In this document: piece after piece, positions 1-10,325 of the stretch | Layout: every line of letters starts with the position of its first letter | How positions within the stretch are numbered: the first letter of the stretch is position 1 | DNA from: an uncultured Clostridia bacterium | GTDB lineage: Bacteria; Bacillota; Clostridia; UBA1381 | Assembly: GCA_947624485.1 (NCBI GenBank) | Contig: CANQKM010000014.1 | Coordinates: 1-38,972, forward strand | DNA: 38,972 nt | Reading direction: 5' to 3' | Notes under the pieces: model-generated | The model's input: the letters and a program-made list of their open reading frames with translations, nothing else | The model's database searches: none | Told to the model about the DNA's origin: nothing | Program-made: the position numbers and the translations under genes

Positions 1-77
1 TTTGTGGTAAATTCATTTTACACAAAAGTTGCTATGTTGTCTACTTTTTTCTGTTGCACTTGAGATGATAACATATC
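1..77. repeat. Left copy of a 76-bp terminal inverted repeat (probable IS/transposon end)
   Basis: Bases 2-77 are the exact reverse complement of 38897-38972; similarity stops at base 78. The repeat has no coding content. Because both contig ends finish in the same sequence, the simplest reading is that assembly stopped at two copies of one multicopy element, with the shared length reflecting an assembler k-mer overlap. The inner edge reads TGATAACATATC. The element family cannot be named from the end alone. Confidence 0.8.
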
Positions 78-296
78 GCCACCTCCCCTATTAGGGGAGG
101 CTCACGATGTGCGGCGCTCTGCCGTATGGCTCCCCTTACTACGGCGTTTGTTCGCAAGCGAACACGCCTACCACACGCAAGCGTGTGGCTCCCCTACTAG
201 GGGAGCTGTCACGAAGTGACTGAGGGGTTTTAACGGGCGGCCAATGACCGCCCCTATGTCCACGCAGCCAATACGCCGCTAAATCATAATTTAATC
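78..296. repeat. Palindromic repeat cluster R1 (modules B, D, B-half, C)
   Basis: No gene in this stretch. It holds a B-type palindrome (CCTCCCCTATTAGGGGAGG, 83-101), a D module (about 136-183, GGCGTTTGTTCGCAAGCG then GCGTGTGG), a B half with hairpin GTCACGAAGTGAC (about 184-227), and a C module (about 232-256, GGGCGGCCAATGACCGCCC). It ends in TAAATCATAATTT (280-292), which recurs just upstream of the ymfI-like gene at 23655-23667. No preQ1 riboswitch is visible. Confidence 0.8.
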
Positions 297-321
297 CAAT
301 AATAACAAAGGAGCAAATACC

Positions 322-804
322 ATGCCGAGAACGAAATCGGAAACGGAGGGACTTACCCTTCTCGGAAACAAAAAAACAGAATACCGCGACGACTACGCGC
401 CGGAGGTGCTGGAAACATTCGTGAACAAACACCCCGAAAACGACTACATGGTGACGTTCAACTGTCCCGAATTTACATCGCTCTGCCCCATAACGGGACA
501 GCCGGACTTTGCGCGTATCATAATAAACTACATCCCGAACGAAAAAATGGTCGAATCGAAATCGCTGAAGCTGTACCTTTTCAGCTTCCGCAACCGCGGC
601 GACTTCCACGAGGACTGCGTCAATATTATAATGAAGGATCTCGTAAAGCTGATGCAGCCGAAATATCTCGAGGTCAAGGGCATATTCACGCCGCGCGGCG
701 GAATATCCATTTACCCGTTCGCGAATTACGGCGAAAAAGGCACGAAATATGAAAAAATCGCTGAAGAAAGACTTTTTGACAGCTTAAAGGAGAACTTGAA
801 ATGA
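322..804 (+). CDS. queF: NADPH-dependent 7-cyano-7-deazaguanine reductase QueF
   Basis: Reduces preQ0 to preQ1, the last free-base step before queuosine is inserted into tRNA; cytosolic. The protein is 160 aa, a unimodular QueF of the Bacillus type (T-fold). Visible signatures are the catalytic Cys55 in [13 protein letters not shown] with Asp62 downstream, the family motif E78-S-K-S-L-K-L-Y85, and H96-E97 in the RNRGDFHED stretch. These positions coincide with those known for the Bacillus enzyme. The start is supported by AAAGGAGC about 7 nt upstream of ATG 322. Its stop overlaps the queC start by 4 nt (ATGA), so the two are translationally coupled. queD and queE are not in the window. The upstream leader is repeat DNA. 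Confidence 0.96.
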   Translation: MPRTKSETEGLTLLGNKKTEYRDDYAPEVLETFVNKHPENDYMVTFNCPEFTSLCPITGQPDFARIIINYIPNEKMVESKSLKLYLFSFRNRGDFHEDCVNIIMKDLVKLMQPKYLEVKGIFTPRGGISIYPFANYGEKGTKYEKIAEERLFDSLKENLK

Positions 805-1460
805 TAAAGGAAAGAAAAGCAATAGTAGTTTTGTCGGGCGGTCAGGACAGCACGACATGTCTGTTCTGGGCGATAGACAAATTCGGTAAGGAAAACGTGT
901 CGGCTGTGGGCTTCGACTACGGTCAGCGGCACAAGCTTGAGCTTGAATGCGCGGCGGAGATCTGCGCGGATGCGGGGATTACATATGAAATCATCCCCAC
1001 GCCGATTATAAATCAACTCAGCGCAAATTCACTGACGCGCGGGGATATACCGGTCGAGGAAACGAAGCCCGAGGGCGCGCCGCCGAACACATTCGTCGAG
1101 GGACGTAATCTGCTGTTTTTAAGCTACGCCGCGATTTACGCGAAAACTCATGGCGCGACGGAAATCGTCACCGGCGTGTGCGAGACGGATTTTTCCGGCT
1201 ATCCCGACTGCCGCGATATTTTTGTGAAATCGCTGAACGTCACGCTCAACTTGGCGATGGACTACAACTTCGTGATACATACTCCGCTCATGTGGATAGA
1301 CAAGGCGGCGACTTGGAAAATGGCTGACGATTTGGGCGTGCTGGATATTGTGTACAGCAAAACCCTCACCTGCTATAACGGCGTTAAGGGCATGGGCTGC
1401 GGTCATTGCCCCGCGTGCACATTGCGCCGACGAGGTTATGAGGAATTTTTGAAGAGATAA
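801..1460 (+). CDS. queC: 7-cyano-7-deazaguanine synthase QueC
   Basis: ATP-dependent conversion of 7-carboxy-7-deazaguanine to preQ0, which QueF then reduces; cytosolic. The protein is 219 aa, normal for the family. It has the PP-loop ATP motif SGGQDS at residues 12-17 and a C-terminal zinc site with Cys191, Cys200, Cys203 and Cys206 ([16 protein letters not shown]). The ATG lies inside the end of queF. Downstream is a C-module repeat pair and then the terminator of a minus-strand RNA, which may also stop this operon. The pair queF-queC without queD/queE implies those genes are elsewhere or that precursor is salvaged. Confidence 0.96.
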   Translation: MIKERKAIVVLSGGQDSTTCLFWAIDKFGKENVSAVGFDYGQRHKLELECAAEICADAGITYEIIPTPIINQLSANSLTRGDIPVEETKPEGAPPNTFVEGRNLLFLSYAAIYAKTHGATEIVTGVCETDFSGYPDCRDIFVKSLNVTLNLAMDYNFVIHTPLMWIDKAATWKMADDLGVLDIVYSKTLTCYNGVKGMGCGHCPACTLRRRGYEEFLKR

Positions 1461-1463
1461 AAC

Positions 1464-1551
1464 CTGCGGGCGACCGCAAGGGTCGCCCCTACACCGTTTT
1501 TACAAATTGCGTACCGTAGGGGCGACCCTTGCGGTCGCCCGTAAAAACTAC
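1464..1551. repeat. Repeat R2: inverted pair of C modules
   Basis: Two C modules face each other: GGGCGACCGCAAGGGTCGCC (1468-1487) and its near-complement at about 1520-1546, separated by a short spacer. The same C-spacer-C arrangement recurs at 31156-31227, 31443-31521 and 38717-38792. Each C module alone forms a hairpin, and the pair can form a longer one. Confidence 0.85.
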
Positions 1552-1564
1552 CGTATTTTAGCAT

Positions 1565-1730
1565 AGGAAAAACCGCCTTGATTTCTCAAGGCGGTTTAAT
1601 ACAAAATAGTTATTCGGCAGGCGTAGCCTTCTCCTGCATCTCTCAGAACTTGCTGTTATCAGCAGTCTTGTCGTACCGTCGGCGTGTGGTCGCTACGAAA
1701 TTTACCACCTCGAATAACCTTTTTATTGTA
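1565..1730 (-). ncRNA. Stand-alone structured RNA (RNA1), possible 6S RNA
   Basis: A minus-strand transcription unit of about 165 nt. The promoter is -35 TTGACA (1759-1764), 17-nt spacer ending GTGA, -10 TATAAT (1736-1741). The intrinsic terminator is an 11-bp stem (1570-1580 with 1587-1597) followed by a T run on the minus strand. The 5' and 3' portions close on each other: AATACAA (1732-1726) with TTGTATT (1604-1598), and GTTATTCG (1718-1711) with CGAATAAC (1616-1609), with an internal loop between. GTAGC/GCTAC and TGCTG/CAGCA helices lie inside. Length, closing stem and sigma-A promoter fit 6S RNA, but I cannot confirm the central bubble, so the name is tentative. No ORF or riboswitch signature was recognised. 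Confidence 0.6.
1570..1597. terminator. Rho-independent terminator of RNA1
   Basis: An 11-bp GC-rich stem, AACCGCCTTG with CAAGGCGGTT at its core, and a 6-nt loop. On the minus strand it is followed by TTTTT; on the plus strand the tail is AATAC. It therefore mainly stops RNA1, with weaker use for queFC. Confidence 0.8.
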
Positions 1731-1735
1731 TTCAC

Positions 1736-1764
1736 ATTATATCACTTTTATTTATTATTGTCAA
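1736..1764 (-). promoter_or_regulatory. Sigma-A promoter of RNA1
   Basis: TTGACA at 1759-1764 and TATAAT at 1736-1741 on the minus strand, separated by 17 nt. The spacer ends GTGA, giving an extended TGn -10. This is the same design as the promoters of RNA2 and RNA3. Confidence 0.85.
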
Positions 1765-1826
1765 TCGCCTTCGTTTTTCGTCCGCTCGGTATGCGGGCGA
1801 ACACGATAACCCGATGCCGGCGGTAC

Positions 1827-1961
1827 CGTAGGGGAGGCATATGTAAGGCCCCCTTGTCAAAGGGGGCTGTCACGCGCAGCGTGACTGGGGGATTCCTTTT
1901 CTGTTTTACAATGAATCCCTCCACCGCCTACGGCGGTCCCCCTCCCTTTAACAAGGGAGGC
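1827..1961. repeat. Repeat R3: complete A element
   Basis: An A element of about 115 bp. It has palindrome CCCCCTTGTCAAAGGGGG, hairpin GTCACGCGCAGCGTGAC, TGGGGGATTCC, a short AT-rich centre, AATCCCTCCACCGCC...GGCGGTCCCCC and palindrome CCTCCCTTTAACAAGGGAGG. A partial C-like GTAGGGG precedes it. It lies between RNA1 and the rpoC terminator. The upstream stretch 1765-1826 shows nothing else. Confidence 0.85.
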
Positions 1962-1977
1962 TTATTTATTCCCCATA

Positions 1978-2007
1978 CAAAAAACCACCCATACGGGTGG
2001 TTTTTCA
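1978..2007. terminator. rpoC terminator
   Basis: Stem AACCACCC / GGGTGGTT with a 4-nt loop and runs of A and T on both sides (minus strand: TTTTTTG tail). It sits just past the rpoC stop codon. Confidence 0.85.
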
Positions 2008-2009
2008 TT

Positions 2010-5000
2010 TTACTCGATTTCCGCGTCGTCTACTTCAACGCCGTCGATTGTGATGTTAATATCCTTATACATACTCATACCCGTACCGGCGGGGATAAGC
2101 TTACCGATAATAACGTTTTCCTTAAGTCCCTGCAGCGGATCGATCTTGCCCTTTATCGCCGCTTCGGTGAGAACCTTTGTCGTTTCCTGGAACGACGCCG
2201 CCGACAGGAACGAATCCGTCGCGAGCGACGCTTTCGTGATACCGAGCAGCACCGGTGACGCTGACGCGAATTCCGTGCCGCCGGCAGCGCGTACTCTGTC
2301 GTTCGCGTCGTCAAGCTCGAAGCGGTCAATGAGCGAGCCTATAAGAAGGTCTGTCGCACCCGCCTCGTCAACGCGAACCTTGCGCAGCATCTGACGCGTT
2401 ATAACCTCGACGTGCTTGTCGTTGATGTCAACGCCCTGCATACGGTACGTTCTCTGAACCTCTCTCGAAATATATACCTGAACCGCCTTAGGTCCTTTGA
2501 TGTGCAGAAGGTCGTTCGGGTTGACGCTTCCGACCGTAAGCTCGTCGCCGGCTTCGATAACGTCGCCGTCATGCACCTTTATGCTCGAGCCGTACGGAAT
2601 AGCGTACGTCTTTGCCTCACCCGTCTCGTCGTTCTGAACGGTGACCTCGCGCTTACGCTTCGACTCGTTCACGGTAATCGTGCCGCCGATCTCGGAAATA
2701 ATCGCGAGACCTTTCGGTTTTCTCGCCTCAAAAAGCTCCTCGACACGCGGCAAACCCTGTGTAATATCGTTACTGCCCGCAACGCCGCCGGCATGGAAGT
2801 TACGCATCGTAAGCTGCGTACCCGGCTCGCCTATCGACTGAGCAGCGATAATGCCTACCGCTTCGCCGACGTTCACAAGGTCGCCTGTCGCGAGGTTCGT
2901 GCCGTAGCACTTCGCGCAGATACCCGTCTTGCTGCGGCAGGTGAGAACTGTTCTTATATAAACCTTCGTGATACCCGCGTTTATAACGGCTCTCGCGTCG
3001 TCGTCGGAGATAAGCTCGCCGGAGTGAATGAGTATTTCACCCGTTTCGGGGTGCTTCACGTCTTCGAGCGACGTACGTCCGACGATTCTGTCGTACAGCG
3101 GCTCAATGCTTTCCTTACCGTCCGTGATCTCGGACACCCACTCGCCCTCGGTCGTGCCGCAGTCAACCTCGCGGATGATAACGTTCTGCGATACGTCCAC
3201 AAGTCGTCTTGTCAGATAACCCGAGTCAGCCGTACGGAGCGCCGTATCGGTAAGACCTTTTCTCGCGCCGTGCGACGAAATAAAGTATTCAAGCACGTTA
3301 AGACCTTCACGGAAGTTCGCGCGGATAGGAATTTCAACCGTACGTCCCTGCGTATCGGCCATAAGTCCGCGCATCGCGGCAAGCTGACGGATCTGGTTAA
3401 CGCTGCCTCGAGCGCCCGAGTCAGCCATCATGAATATCGGGTTAAACTCGCCCAGATGCTCCATCATGGCGTTCGTAACGTCGCCCGACGCCTGCGACCA
3501 AATCTTTATCGTCTGCTGGTAACGCTCGTCGTTCGTAAGCTCACCCATCATATACTTTTGAAGAATGAACTCAACCTCTTTTTCAGCGTTCTGCAGTATT
3601 TCCTGCTTCTGCTCCGGCACTTCGATATCCGACACCGCGACCGTTATCGCGCCCTGCGTCGAATATTTGTAGCCCGTAGCCTTAATCTTATCGAGTACCT
3701 CAGCCGTTCTCGACGTTCCGCACACTCTTATGCAGCGGTCGATAAGCTTTTCAAGCTGGCTCTTGCCGACGATGAAGTCGACCTCAAAGTCGAGCGCGTG
3801 TTCGGGATCGCTGCGGTCGATATAACCCATTTTCTGGGGAATATTGTTGTTGAATATAATTCTGCCGACCGTCGTCGGGATGAGCTTCGACTTCATCTCG
3901 CCGTTGACTTCGCCCGTTCTCTCGACGAGTATTCTCTCGTGGAGCGTGCAGCAGCCGTTGTCATACGCGAGCAGCGCCTCGTCGGGCGATTGATATTTCT
4001 TTATAACGAGCTTCTTGCACTCGCCGATAAGCTTCTTTAATGAAATCTGAACCGTCTTTTCCTTGAACGCGAGCGTGATCGGGTTCGCGTGGATTTCGGT
4101 TTCGTTTTTCATGACCTCCGGCAGGTCGCGCACGTATTCAAGCGCCTTTTTAAGCGACGTGAAGCTCTTTAAGGGCGCTTCGCTGTCGTAGAACACGAGA
4201 TTTTCCTCGCTGTCAAGCGCGGCAAGATTTTCCTCGAGCAAGCCGAGCTTTATCTCGTCGTCAAGCACGGAGTTTATTATTCTGTCGTAATGCTCCTTCT
4301 GAAGCGTCAGGTAGTACGAGCCGAGAATCATATCCTGCGTCGGCACGGTTACGGGGTGACCGTCCTGCGGCTTTAGAAGGTTGTTGGCGCTGAGCATCAG
4401 GAAACGCGCTTCTGCCTGCGCCTCGGGTGACAGCGGCACGTGGATAGCCATCTGGTCGCCGTCAAAGTCGGCGTTGTACGCCGTACATACGAGCGGGTGG
4501 AGCTTTAAGGCGTGTCCCTCGACAAGTCTCGGCTCAAACGCCTGAATACCCAGTCTGTGCAGCGTAGGCGCGCGGTTAAGAAGCACGGGATGCTCCTTTA
4601 TAACGTCCTCCAAAACGTCCCAAACCTCCGGTCTTGTACGCTCAACCATGCGCTTCGCGCTCTTTATATTGTGCGCGAGACCGCGGGCGACAAGCTCCTT
4701 CATTACGAACGGCTTAAACAGCTCAATAGCCATTTCCTTCGGCAGTCCGCACTGGTATATCTTCATTTCCGGGCCTACGACGATAACGCTTCGTCCCGAA
4801 TAGTCAACTCTCTTACCGAGCAGGTTCTGGCGGAAACGTCCCTGCTTACCCTTTAACATATCGGAAAGCGACTTGAGCGGTCTGTTTCCCGGGCCTGTAA
4901 CGGTTCTGCCGCGTCTGCCGTTATTGATGAGCGCGTCGACCGCCTCCTGGAGCATACGCTTCTCGTTGCGGATAATGATGTCCGGCGCGCCAAGCTCCAA

Positions 5001-5813
5001 AAGTCTCTTTAATCTGTTGTTTCTGTTTATTACGCGTCTGTAAAGGTCATTGAGGTCAGACGTCGCGAAACGTCCGCCGTCAAGCTGTACCATCGGGCGA
5101 AGCTCCGGCGGAATCACCGGCACGACCGTCAGTATCATCCATTCGGGACGGTTGCCCGAAAGTCTGAACGACTCAACGATTTCGAGACGTTTTATAATTC
5201 TCGCCTTTTTCTGTCCCTGAGCCGCTTCAAGCTCCGCCTTAAGCTCGGCGCTGAGTTCCTCGAGATTGATTCTTTCGAGCAGCGTCTTTATAGCCTCCGC
5301 GCCCATGCCCGCGACAAACTTATTGCCGTACTTTTCGAGTGCGTCGCGGTACTCCGCCTCGGACAGTATCTGGTTCTGCATAAGACCTGTATCGCCCGGA
5401 TCGGTAACGATATACGACGCGAAATACAGCACCTTTTCAAGCTGTCTGGGCGAAATATCGATGATAAGTCCCATCGACGACGGAACGCCCTTGAAGTACC
5501 AAATATGCGAAACGGGAGTCGCAAGCTCGATGTGTCCCATTCTCTCGCGCCTTACCTTCGCCTTTGTTACCTCAACGCCGCAGCGCTCGCAGATTTTACC
5601 CTTAAAGCGTATCTTCTTGTACTTTCCGCAGTGACATTCCCAGTCCTTTGTAGGGCCGAAAATCTTTTCGCAGAACAGACCGTCTTTTTCCGGCTTCAAG
5701 GTGCGGTAATTTATGGTTTCGGGCTTTAAGACCTCGCCGTGCGACCAGCTTAAAATTGTCTCGGGAGAAGCCAAGCCGATTTTTATTGCTTCAAAGCTGT
5801 TAAATTCCAACAT
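2010..5813 (-). CDS. rpoC: DNA-directed RNA polymerase subunit beta'
   Basis: Largest core RNA polymerase subunit, 1267 aa, carrying the catalytic Mg2+ centre. Visible are the N-terminal zinc site (Cys60, Cys62, Cys75, Cys78), the active-site motif NADFDGDQM with Asp449, Asp451 and Asp453, the bridge and trigger regions ([25 protein letters not shown]) and the second zinc site with CGTTEG and [13 protein letters not shown]. Length is normal for a Clostridial beta' without the large insertions of other phyla. AGGAGG-like GGAGG precedes ATG at 5813. It follows rpoB by 58 nt and is surely co-transcribed. The long open frame on the opposite strand (2412-4040) is a codon-bias shadow. Confidence 0.99.
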   Translation of the reverse strand: MLEFNSFEAIKIGLASPETILSWSHGEVLKPETINYRTLKPEKDGLFCEKIFGPTKDWECHCGKYKKIRFKGKICERCGVEVTKAKVRRERMGHIELATPVSHIWYFKGVPSSMGLIIDISPRQLEKVLYFASYIVTDPGDTGLMQNQILSEAEYRDALEKYGNKFVAGMGAEAIKTLLERINLEELSAELKAELEAAQGQKKARIIKRLEIVESFRLSGNRPEWMILTVVPVIPPELRPMVQLDGGRFATSDLNDLYRRVINRNNRLKRLLELGAPDIIIRNEKRMLQEAVDALINNGRRGRTVTGPGNRPLKSLSDMLKGKQGRFRQNLLGKRVDYSGRSVIVVGPEMKIYQCGLPKEMAIELFKPFVMKELVARGLAHNIKSAKRMVERTRPEVWDVLEDVIKEHPVLLNRAPTLHRLGIQAFEPRLVEGHALKLHPLVCTAYNADFDGDQMAIHVPLSPEAQAEARFLMLSANNLLKPQDGHPVTVPTQDMILGSYYLTLQKEHYDRIINSVLDDEIKLGLLEENLAALDSEENLVFYDSEAPLKSFTSLKKALEYVRDLPEVMKNETEIHANPITLAFKEKTVQISLKKLIGECKKLVIKKYQSPDEALLAYDNGCCTLHERILVERTGEVNGEMKSKLIPTTVGRIIFNNNIPQKMGYIDRSDPEHALDFEVDFIVGKSQLEKLIDRCIRVCGTSRTAEVLDKIKATGYKYSTQGAITVAVSDIEVPEQKQEILQNAEKEVEFILQKYMMGELTNDERYQQTIKIWSQASGDVTNAMMEHLGEFNPIFMMADSGARGSVNQIRQLAAMRGLMADTQGRTVEIPIRANFREGLNVLEYFISSHGARKGLTDTALRTADSGYLTRRLVDVSQNVIIREVDCGTTEGEWVSEITDGKESIEPLYDRIVGRTSLEDVKHPETGEILIHSGELISDDDARAVINAGITKVYIRTVLTCRSKTGICAKCYGTNLATGDLVNVGEAVGIIAAQSIGEPGTQLTMRNFHAGGVAGSNDITQGLPRVEELFEARKPKGLAIISEIGGTITVNESKRKREVTVQNDETGEAKTYAIPYGSSIKVHDGDVIEAGDELTVGSVNPNDLLHIKGPKAVQVYISREVQRTYRMQGVDINDKHVEVITRQMLRKVRVDEAGATDLLIGSLIDRFELDDANDRVRAAGGTEFASASPVLLGITKASLATDSFLSAASFQETTKVLTEAAIKGKIDPLQGLKENVIIGKLIPAGTGMSMYKDINITIDGVEVDDAEIE

Positions 5814-5871
5814 TTAAAAACCTCCATAGTCTATTAAACAATTCCGCTGTGATTACCGATTGGATTAAGAA

Positions 5872-8800
5872 TTAAAAGTCGTCCTCGTCGTCAAACGTTT
5901 CGGTCTCCTCTTCAAAATCCTCGTCGTAATCATCGTCACTGTCGTAATCGTCGTCCATTACCATACCCGCCTCGTCGAGGTCGTCCTCGTCGAAATCGTC
6001 CGAAATGCCGTCGCCCTCGGACATGGTCTCCATCATTTCCTCGCTGTAGCCGCCCTCGTCGTCGTCCTCGAACGACGCGTCAAGGTCAACCTCCTCCATG
6101 TTGTGGTTCAGGATTCTTATATCGAGTGCAAGCGACTGCAGCTCCTTGACCATTACCTTAAACGATTCCGGTATGCCGGATTTCGGTATATTTTCTCCCT
6201 TTACAATAGCCTCGTAGGTCTTAACGCGTCCCACAATATCGTCCGACTTAACGGTCAGTATTTCCTGAAGCGTGTAAGCCGCGCCGTAAGCCTCGAGCGC
6301 CCAAACCTCCATTTCGCCGAAACGCTGTCCGCCGAACTGGGCTTTACCGCCCAACGGCTGCTGCGTAACGAGCGAGTACGGGCCTGTCGAACGCGCGTGG
6401 ATCTTATCGTCAACGAGGTGGTGCAGCTTAAGGTAATACATTATGCCGACCGTTACAGGGTTGTCGAATTTCTCACCCGTGCGTCCGTCGTATACTACCG
6501 ACTTAAAGTCGGGACTTAAGCCCGCTTCCGCGAACGCCATTTTAATATCCTCGTCCTCCGCGCCGTCAAATACCGGCGTTTCGAGCTTTACAAAACGTCC
6601 CTCGCGCGATTTTTCCTTCGCCTCTATGAAGCACTTCTTGAAGTTGTCGTCTATCATGATGTTTTCAAGCTCTTCGCGCGTTTTGAGGCTGAGGCATCTG
6701 TACGCGTAGCCGAGGTGCATCTCAAGCACCTGTCCTATATTCATACGCGACGGAACGCCCAACGGGTTAAGCACTATCTGCAGCGGCGTACCGTCCTCCA
6801 AAAACGGCATATCCTCCTGCGGAAGCACTCTCGAAACAACGCCCTTGTTACCGTGGCGGCCGGCCATCTTGTCGCCGACCGAGATCTTACGCTTCTGAGC
6901 GATTATGCAGCGAACGACCTCGTTTACGCCCGGCGAAAGCTCGTCGCCGTTGTCGCGCGTGAACTTGTTTACCGATATGATAATGCCCTGCTCTCCGTGC
7001 GGAACGCGCAGAGACGTGTCTCTTACCTCTCTCGCCTTCTCGCCGAAAATGGCTCTCAAAAGTCTTTCCTCGGCGGTAAGCTCCGTCTCGCCCTTCGGCG
7101 TGACCTTGCCGACGAGTATATCGCCCGCGTGAACCTCCGCGCCGACACGGATAATGCCGCGGTCGTCGAGATCCTTTAAGCTGTCCTCGGAGACGTTCGG
7201 AATGTCTCTCGTGATTTCCTCCGGGCCGAGCTTGGTGTCGCGCGCCTCGCACTCGTATTCCTCCATGTGAATCGAGGTGAACACGTCGTTTTTAACAAGC
7301 TCCTCGCTTATCAATACGGCGTCCTCGTAGTTGTAGCCCTCCCATGTCATGAAGCCGATAAGAATATTTTTTCCGAGCGCGAGTTCGCCGTTATCCATAG
7401 CCGGACCGTCGGCGATAATATCGTTTTTCTTTACTCTTTCGCCCGCTTTTACGATAGGACGCTGGTTAATGCAGCAGCTCTGGTTACTGCGCGCGAACTT
7501 TATAAGCTCGTGCGTGTGCTTTATGCCGCTGTCGCCGCGTACTACGATAACGTCGGACGCGACCTTTTCAACAACGCCGTCCTCCTTCGCGAGAACCGCG
7601 CTGCCGGAGTCTTTTGCGATCTTATGCTCGATACCCGTGCCGACAATAGGCGAATCCGTCGTAAGAAGCGGCACAGCCTGGCACTGCATGTTTGAACCCA
7701 TGAGCGCGCGGTTCGCGTCGTCGTTTTCGAGGAACGGTATACAAGCCGTTACGACCGATACGAGCTGACGCGGCGAAACGTCCATGTAATCTATTCTGTC
7801 GGGCGAGACCTCCAGGATCTCGTCGCGGTAACGCGCCGAAACCTTTTTGTCGAGGAAGTGTCCCTCGTCGTCGAGAGGCTCGTTCGCCTGCGCGACGATG
7901 TACTCGTCCTCGGTGTCCGCCGCCATGTATACGATTTCGTCGGTTACTATATTCTTTTCCTTGTCGACCTTGCGGTACGGCGCTTCGATAAAGCCGTACT
8001 TGTCAATTTTCGCGAACGTCGCGAGCGATGTGATAAGACCGATGTTCGGACCTTCCGGCGTCTCTATCGGACACATTCTGCCGTAGTGCGAATAGTGAAC
8101 GTCGCGGACCTCAAAGCCCGCTCTCTCACGTGACAGACCGCCGGGGCCCAATGCGGAAATTCTTCTCTTGTGTCTTACCTCCGCTAAGGGGTTGGGCTGA
8201 TCCATGAACTGCGACAGCTGCGACGAGCCGAAGAACTCGTTTATCGTCGCGATGATAGGTCTTATATTTATGAGCGACGTCGGAGTTATTATTTCAAGCT
8301 CCTGTGTCGACATTCTCTCTCTGACTGTTCTTTCCATTCTCGAAAGACCGATACGGAACTGGTTCTGCAAAAGCTCACCGACGCAGCGAACGCGTCTGTT
8401 GCCGAGGTGGTCGATGTCGTCCACGTTGCCGAGACCATCCGCGAGGTTTAAGCAGTAGTTTACCGACGCGTACATATCGTCGCGCAGTATATGCTTCGGC
8501 GCGAGGTCGTCTACTCTTGCCCATATCTTCTCGTAAAGCTCCTCGTCAGTGCCGCCCTCGGCGACAATTTCATCAATGACTTCCTTACGCACCTTATCAA
8601 CGGGGAAGCTGCTGATGTCGCACTTTACGTACTCGTCGAGGTATACCATATTATTTGAAAAAACTCTTACTTTTTTGCCCTCGGCGTAAACCTCTACTGT
8701 ATTAACGCCGGCGCGCTCTATCTTTTCCGCGATTTCGGCGTTTATTTCCGTGCCGGCGTCGAAAATTATCTCGCCCGTGTACGGGTTCGCGACCGGCTCG

Positions 8801-9669
8801 GCAAGCGTTCTGCCCTTTATTCTGCCGGACAGCGCGAGCTTTTTGTTAAATTTATATCTTCCGACCTTCGCGAGATCGTATCTCTTCGGATCGAAGAACA
8901 TGTTCATAATGAGTGATTCTGCGTTTTCAACGTTAAGCGGCTCACCGGGACGGAGACGCTTGTAAATTTCGAGCAAGCCCTCTTCGATCGAATCGGCGGG
9001 ATCCTTTTCAAACGTCGCGGTAAGTCTCGGATCTTCTCCGAACATTTCCGTGATCTGCGCGTTTGTGCCGAGTCCCATAGCTCTCAAAAGAACGGTTACG
9101 GGGAGCTTTCTCGTGCGGTCGATTCTTACGGAGAAAACGTCGTTCGAGTCGGTCTCGTATTCGAGCCACGCGCCACGGTACGGAATAACGGTCGACTTGT
9201 AGAGCGGCTTACCCGTCTTGTCGCGCTCGTATTCGTAATAGATACCGGGCGAACGCGTAAGCTGGCTTACGATAACGCGCTCCGCGCCGTTTATGATGAA
9301 CGTTCCCTGCTCCGTCATAAGCGGGAAGTCGCCCATGAATATTTCCTGCTCCTTGATTTCGCCCGTCTCGGTGTTGATGAGCCTTACGCTCACTCTGAGG
9401 GGAGACGAATACTTCGCGTCGCGCTCCTTACATTCCTCGACGCTGTACTTCGGCTCATAGTCGAGCCTGTAGTCGAAAAACTCCAGAACGAGCTTTCCGG
9501 CGTGGTCAGTGATAGGGGAGATGTCGTGGAACACTTCCTTGAGTCCTTCTTCAAGGAACCATTTGTAGGAATCCTTCTGTACCTCTATAAGGTTGGGCAT
9601 TTCAAGAACCTCTTTGATCTTGGAATAGCTCAGACGTACATTTTTTCCCTCTTTTACCTCATGAACCAT
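5872..9669 (-). CDS. rpoB: DNA-directed RNA polymerase subunit beta
   Basis: Second-largest core RNA polymerase subunit, 1265 aa. The rifampicin region lies at about residues 481-515 (SSQLSQFMD then [13 protein letters not shown]) and carries the rifampicin-sensitive residues Asp490, His500 and Ser505. The subunit ends in an unusually long acidic tail from about residue 1190, dominated by Asp and Glu. Bacillus RpoB is shorter at this end. Upstream GAGGTGATTT gives the ribosome site for ATG 9669. It has its own promoter near 9844-9872 and a leader of about 165 nt. It is not preceded by rplJ-rplL nor followed by rpsL-rpsG-fus, so the classical ribosomal-protein/RNAP cluster is split here. Confidence 0.99.
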   Translation of the reverse strand: MVHEVKEGKNVRLSYSKIKEVLEMPNLIEVQKDSYKWFLEEGLKEVFHDISPITDHAGKLVLEFFDYRLDYEPKYSVEECKERDAKYSSPLRVSVRLINTETGEIKEQEIFMGDFPLMTEQGTFIINGAERVIVSQLTRSPGIYYEYERDKTGKPLYKSTVIPYRGAWLEYETDSNDVFSVRIDRTRKLPVTVLLRAMGLGTNAQITEMFGEDPRLTATFEKDPADSIEEGLLEIYKRLRPGEPLNVENAESLIMNMFFDPKRYDLAKVGRYKFNKKLALSGRIKGRTLAEPVANPYTGEIIFDAGTEINAEIAEKIERAGVNTVEVYAEGKKVRVFSNNMVYLDEYVKCDISSFPVDKVRKEVIDEIVAEGGTDEELYEKIWARVDDLAPKHILRDDMYASVNYCLNLADGLGNVDDIDHLGNRRVRCVGELLQNQFRIGLSRMERTVRERMSTQELEIITPTSLINIRPIIATINEFFGSSQLSQFMDQPNPLAEVRHKRRISALGPGGLSRERAGFEVRDVHYSHYGRMCPIETPEGPNIGLITSLATFAKIDKYGFIEAPYRKVDKEKNIVTDEIVYMAADTEDEYIVAQANEPLDDEGHFLDKKVSARYRDEILEVSPDRIDYMDVSPRQLVSVVTACIPFLENDDANRALMGSNMQCQAVPLLTTDSPIVGTGIEHKIAKDSGSAVLAKEDGVVEKVASDVIVVRGDSGIKHTHELIKFARSNQSCCINQRPIVKAGERVKKNDIIADGPAMDNGELALGKNILIGFMTWEGYNYEDAVLISEELVKNDVFTSIHMEEYECEARDTKLGPEEITRDIPNVSEDSLKDLDDRGIIRVGAEVHAGDILVGKVTPKGETELTAEERLLRAIFGEKAREVRDTSLRVPHGEQGIIISVNKFTRDNGDELSPGVNEVVRCIIAQKRKISVGDKMAGRHGNKGVVSRVLPQEDMPFLEDGTPLQIVLNPLGVPSRMNIGQVLEMHLGYAYRCLSLKTREELENIMIDDNFKKCFIEAKEKSREGRFVKLETPVFDGAEDEDIKMAFAEAGLSPDFKSVVYDGRTGEKFDNPVTVGIMYYLKLHHLVDDKIHARSTGPYSLVTQQPLGGKAQFGGQRFGEMEVWALEAYGAAYTLQEILTVKSDDIVGRVKTYEAIVKGENIPKSGIPESFKVMVKELQSLALDIRILNHNMEEVDLDASFEDDDEGGYSEEMMETMSEGDGISDDFDEDDLDEAGMVMDDDYDSDDDYDEDFEEETETFDDEDDF

Positions 9670-9843
9670 TTTGTTAAATCACCTCATCATAAATATGTTG
9701 TGCTTTTCTGTTTTCCGTTCCATATTTTCATTTCCCCGAAATTCGGGGTTGCATTTTGTATAGAAGTGTGGTATACTGCATACAATGATAATATGAAATT
9801 TATCGGATAGTACCCCAATTTTAAGCCTAAGGTACAGTTTATT
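9670..9843 (-). promoter_or_regulatory. rpoBC mRNA leader
   Basis: An untranslated leader of about 170 nt between the promoter and rpoB. It contains a possible 5' stem (GTACC with GGTAC, about 9809-9833) and the hairpin CCCCGAAATTCGGGG (9734-9748). A short frame starting at ATG 9723 and ending on the rpoB ribosome site is visible but has no convincing ribosome site of its own. Confidence 0.4.
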
Positions 9844-9872
9844 ATATTATCACAAATTCCCGCGTCTGTCAA
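9844..9872 (-). promoter_or_regulatory. rpoB promoter
   Basis: Minus strand: TTGACA at 9867-9872, a 17-nt spacer ending GTGA, and TAATAT at 9844-9849. A TATAAT three bases further downstream is an alternative at suboptimal spacing. Confidence 0.7.
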
Positions 9873-9939
9873 GACCATTTCGGGAATTTTTTGGTTTTTG
9901 TGGGATTTTTTTTATGATGAGCGGCACACATCGTTAGCC

Positions 9940-10155
9940 TCCCTTTGCTACGGCGTTTGTTCGCAAGCGAACACGCCTACCACACGCGAGCGTGAGGCCC
10001 CCTTGTCAAAGGGGGCTGGCGCGCGGAGCGCGACTGGGGGATTCCTTTTTGATTTCACAATGAATCCCTCCACCGCCTTCGGCGGTCCCCCTCCCTTTAA
10101 CAAGGGAGGCTCACGATGTACGCCTCCGCCGTAGGGGCGGTCATTGGTCGCCCGC
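9940..10155. repeat. Repeat cluster R4 (D, A, C modules)
   Basis: No gene. D module at about 9947-9994 (TTCGCAAGCGAA core), a complete A element at 9996-10110 whose inner hairpin is GCGCG-rich, and a C module at 10131-10154 (GGGGCGGTCATTGGTCGCCC). It separates the RNA2 terminator from the rpoB promoter. Confidence 0.85.
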
Positions 10156-10162
10156 TGCATGA

Positions 10163-10188
10163 AAAAAAGACCTTTACAGGTCTTTTTT
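10163..10188. terminator. Terminator of RNA2
   Basis: Stem AAAAAAGACCT / AGGTCTTTTTT with loop TTAC. It is A/T-tailed on both strands, hence potentially bidirectional. Confidence 0.85.
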
Positions 10189-10286
10189 CGATGTCATATA
10201 AAGCAAAATAACCGCCATTTTGCACCTTCGGCGGTTATTTTATAATAACTCGTAGGGCATAACCGTTTGAGTTTTGCCTTTTTCTA
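10163..10286 (-). ncRNA. Stand-alone small RNA (RNA2), A-loop sRNA family
   Basis: Its own promoter begins 6 nt past the pheA stop: TTGACA (10315-10320), 17 nt, TATAAT (10292-10297). The transcript of about 120 nt begins with an A-rich tract and GGCA. It then has stem AACTC/GAGTT around a loop carrying AAACGGTTA; GGCA can also pair with TGCC inside that loop (pseudoknot). A 12-bp hairpin AAAATAACCGCC / GGCGGTTATTTT follows (10205-10241). The loop CGGTTAT is complementary to the 5' arm of this hairpin. A final U-tailed terminator lies at 10163-10188. rpoB has a separate promoter, so this is not its leader. Shares features with RNA4 (36917) and RNA3 (12255). No known riboswitch recognised. Confidence 0.6.
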
Positions 10287-10291
10287 TACAT

Positions 10292-10320
10292 ATTATATCA
10301 CGCGCGTATATATTTGTCAA
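10292..10320 (-). promoter_or_regulatory. Sigma-A promoter of RNA2
   Basis: TTGACA, N17 ending GTGA, TATAAT on the minus strand. It is only 6 nt from the pheA stop codon. Confidence 0.85.
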
Positions 10321-10325
10321 GCATA

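Noticed and set aside
78..321. PreQ1 riboswitch ahead of queF
   Set aside because: The leader consists of repeat modules; no preQ1 aptamer pattern seen.
1578..2258. Plus-strand frame spanning RNA1, R3 and the rpoC end
   Set aside because: It translates an RNA gene, palindromic repeats and antisense rpoC; no ribosome site.
2412..4040. Long plus-strand open frame (542 codons) inside rpoC
   Set aside because: It is antisense to a clear rpoC, has no family features, and arises from GC-biased codons.
8130..8235. Rifampicin-resistance substitution in RpoB
   Set aside because: Key residues (Asp490, His500, Ser505) are the sensitive forms.
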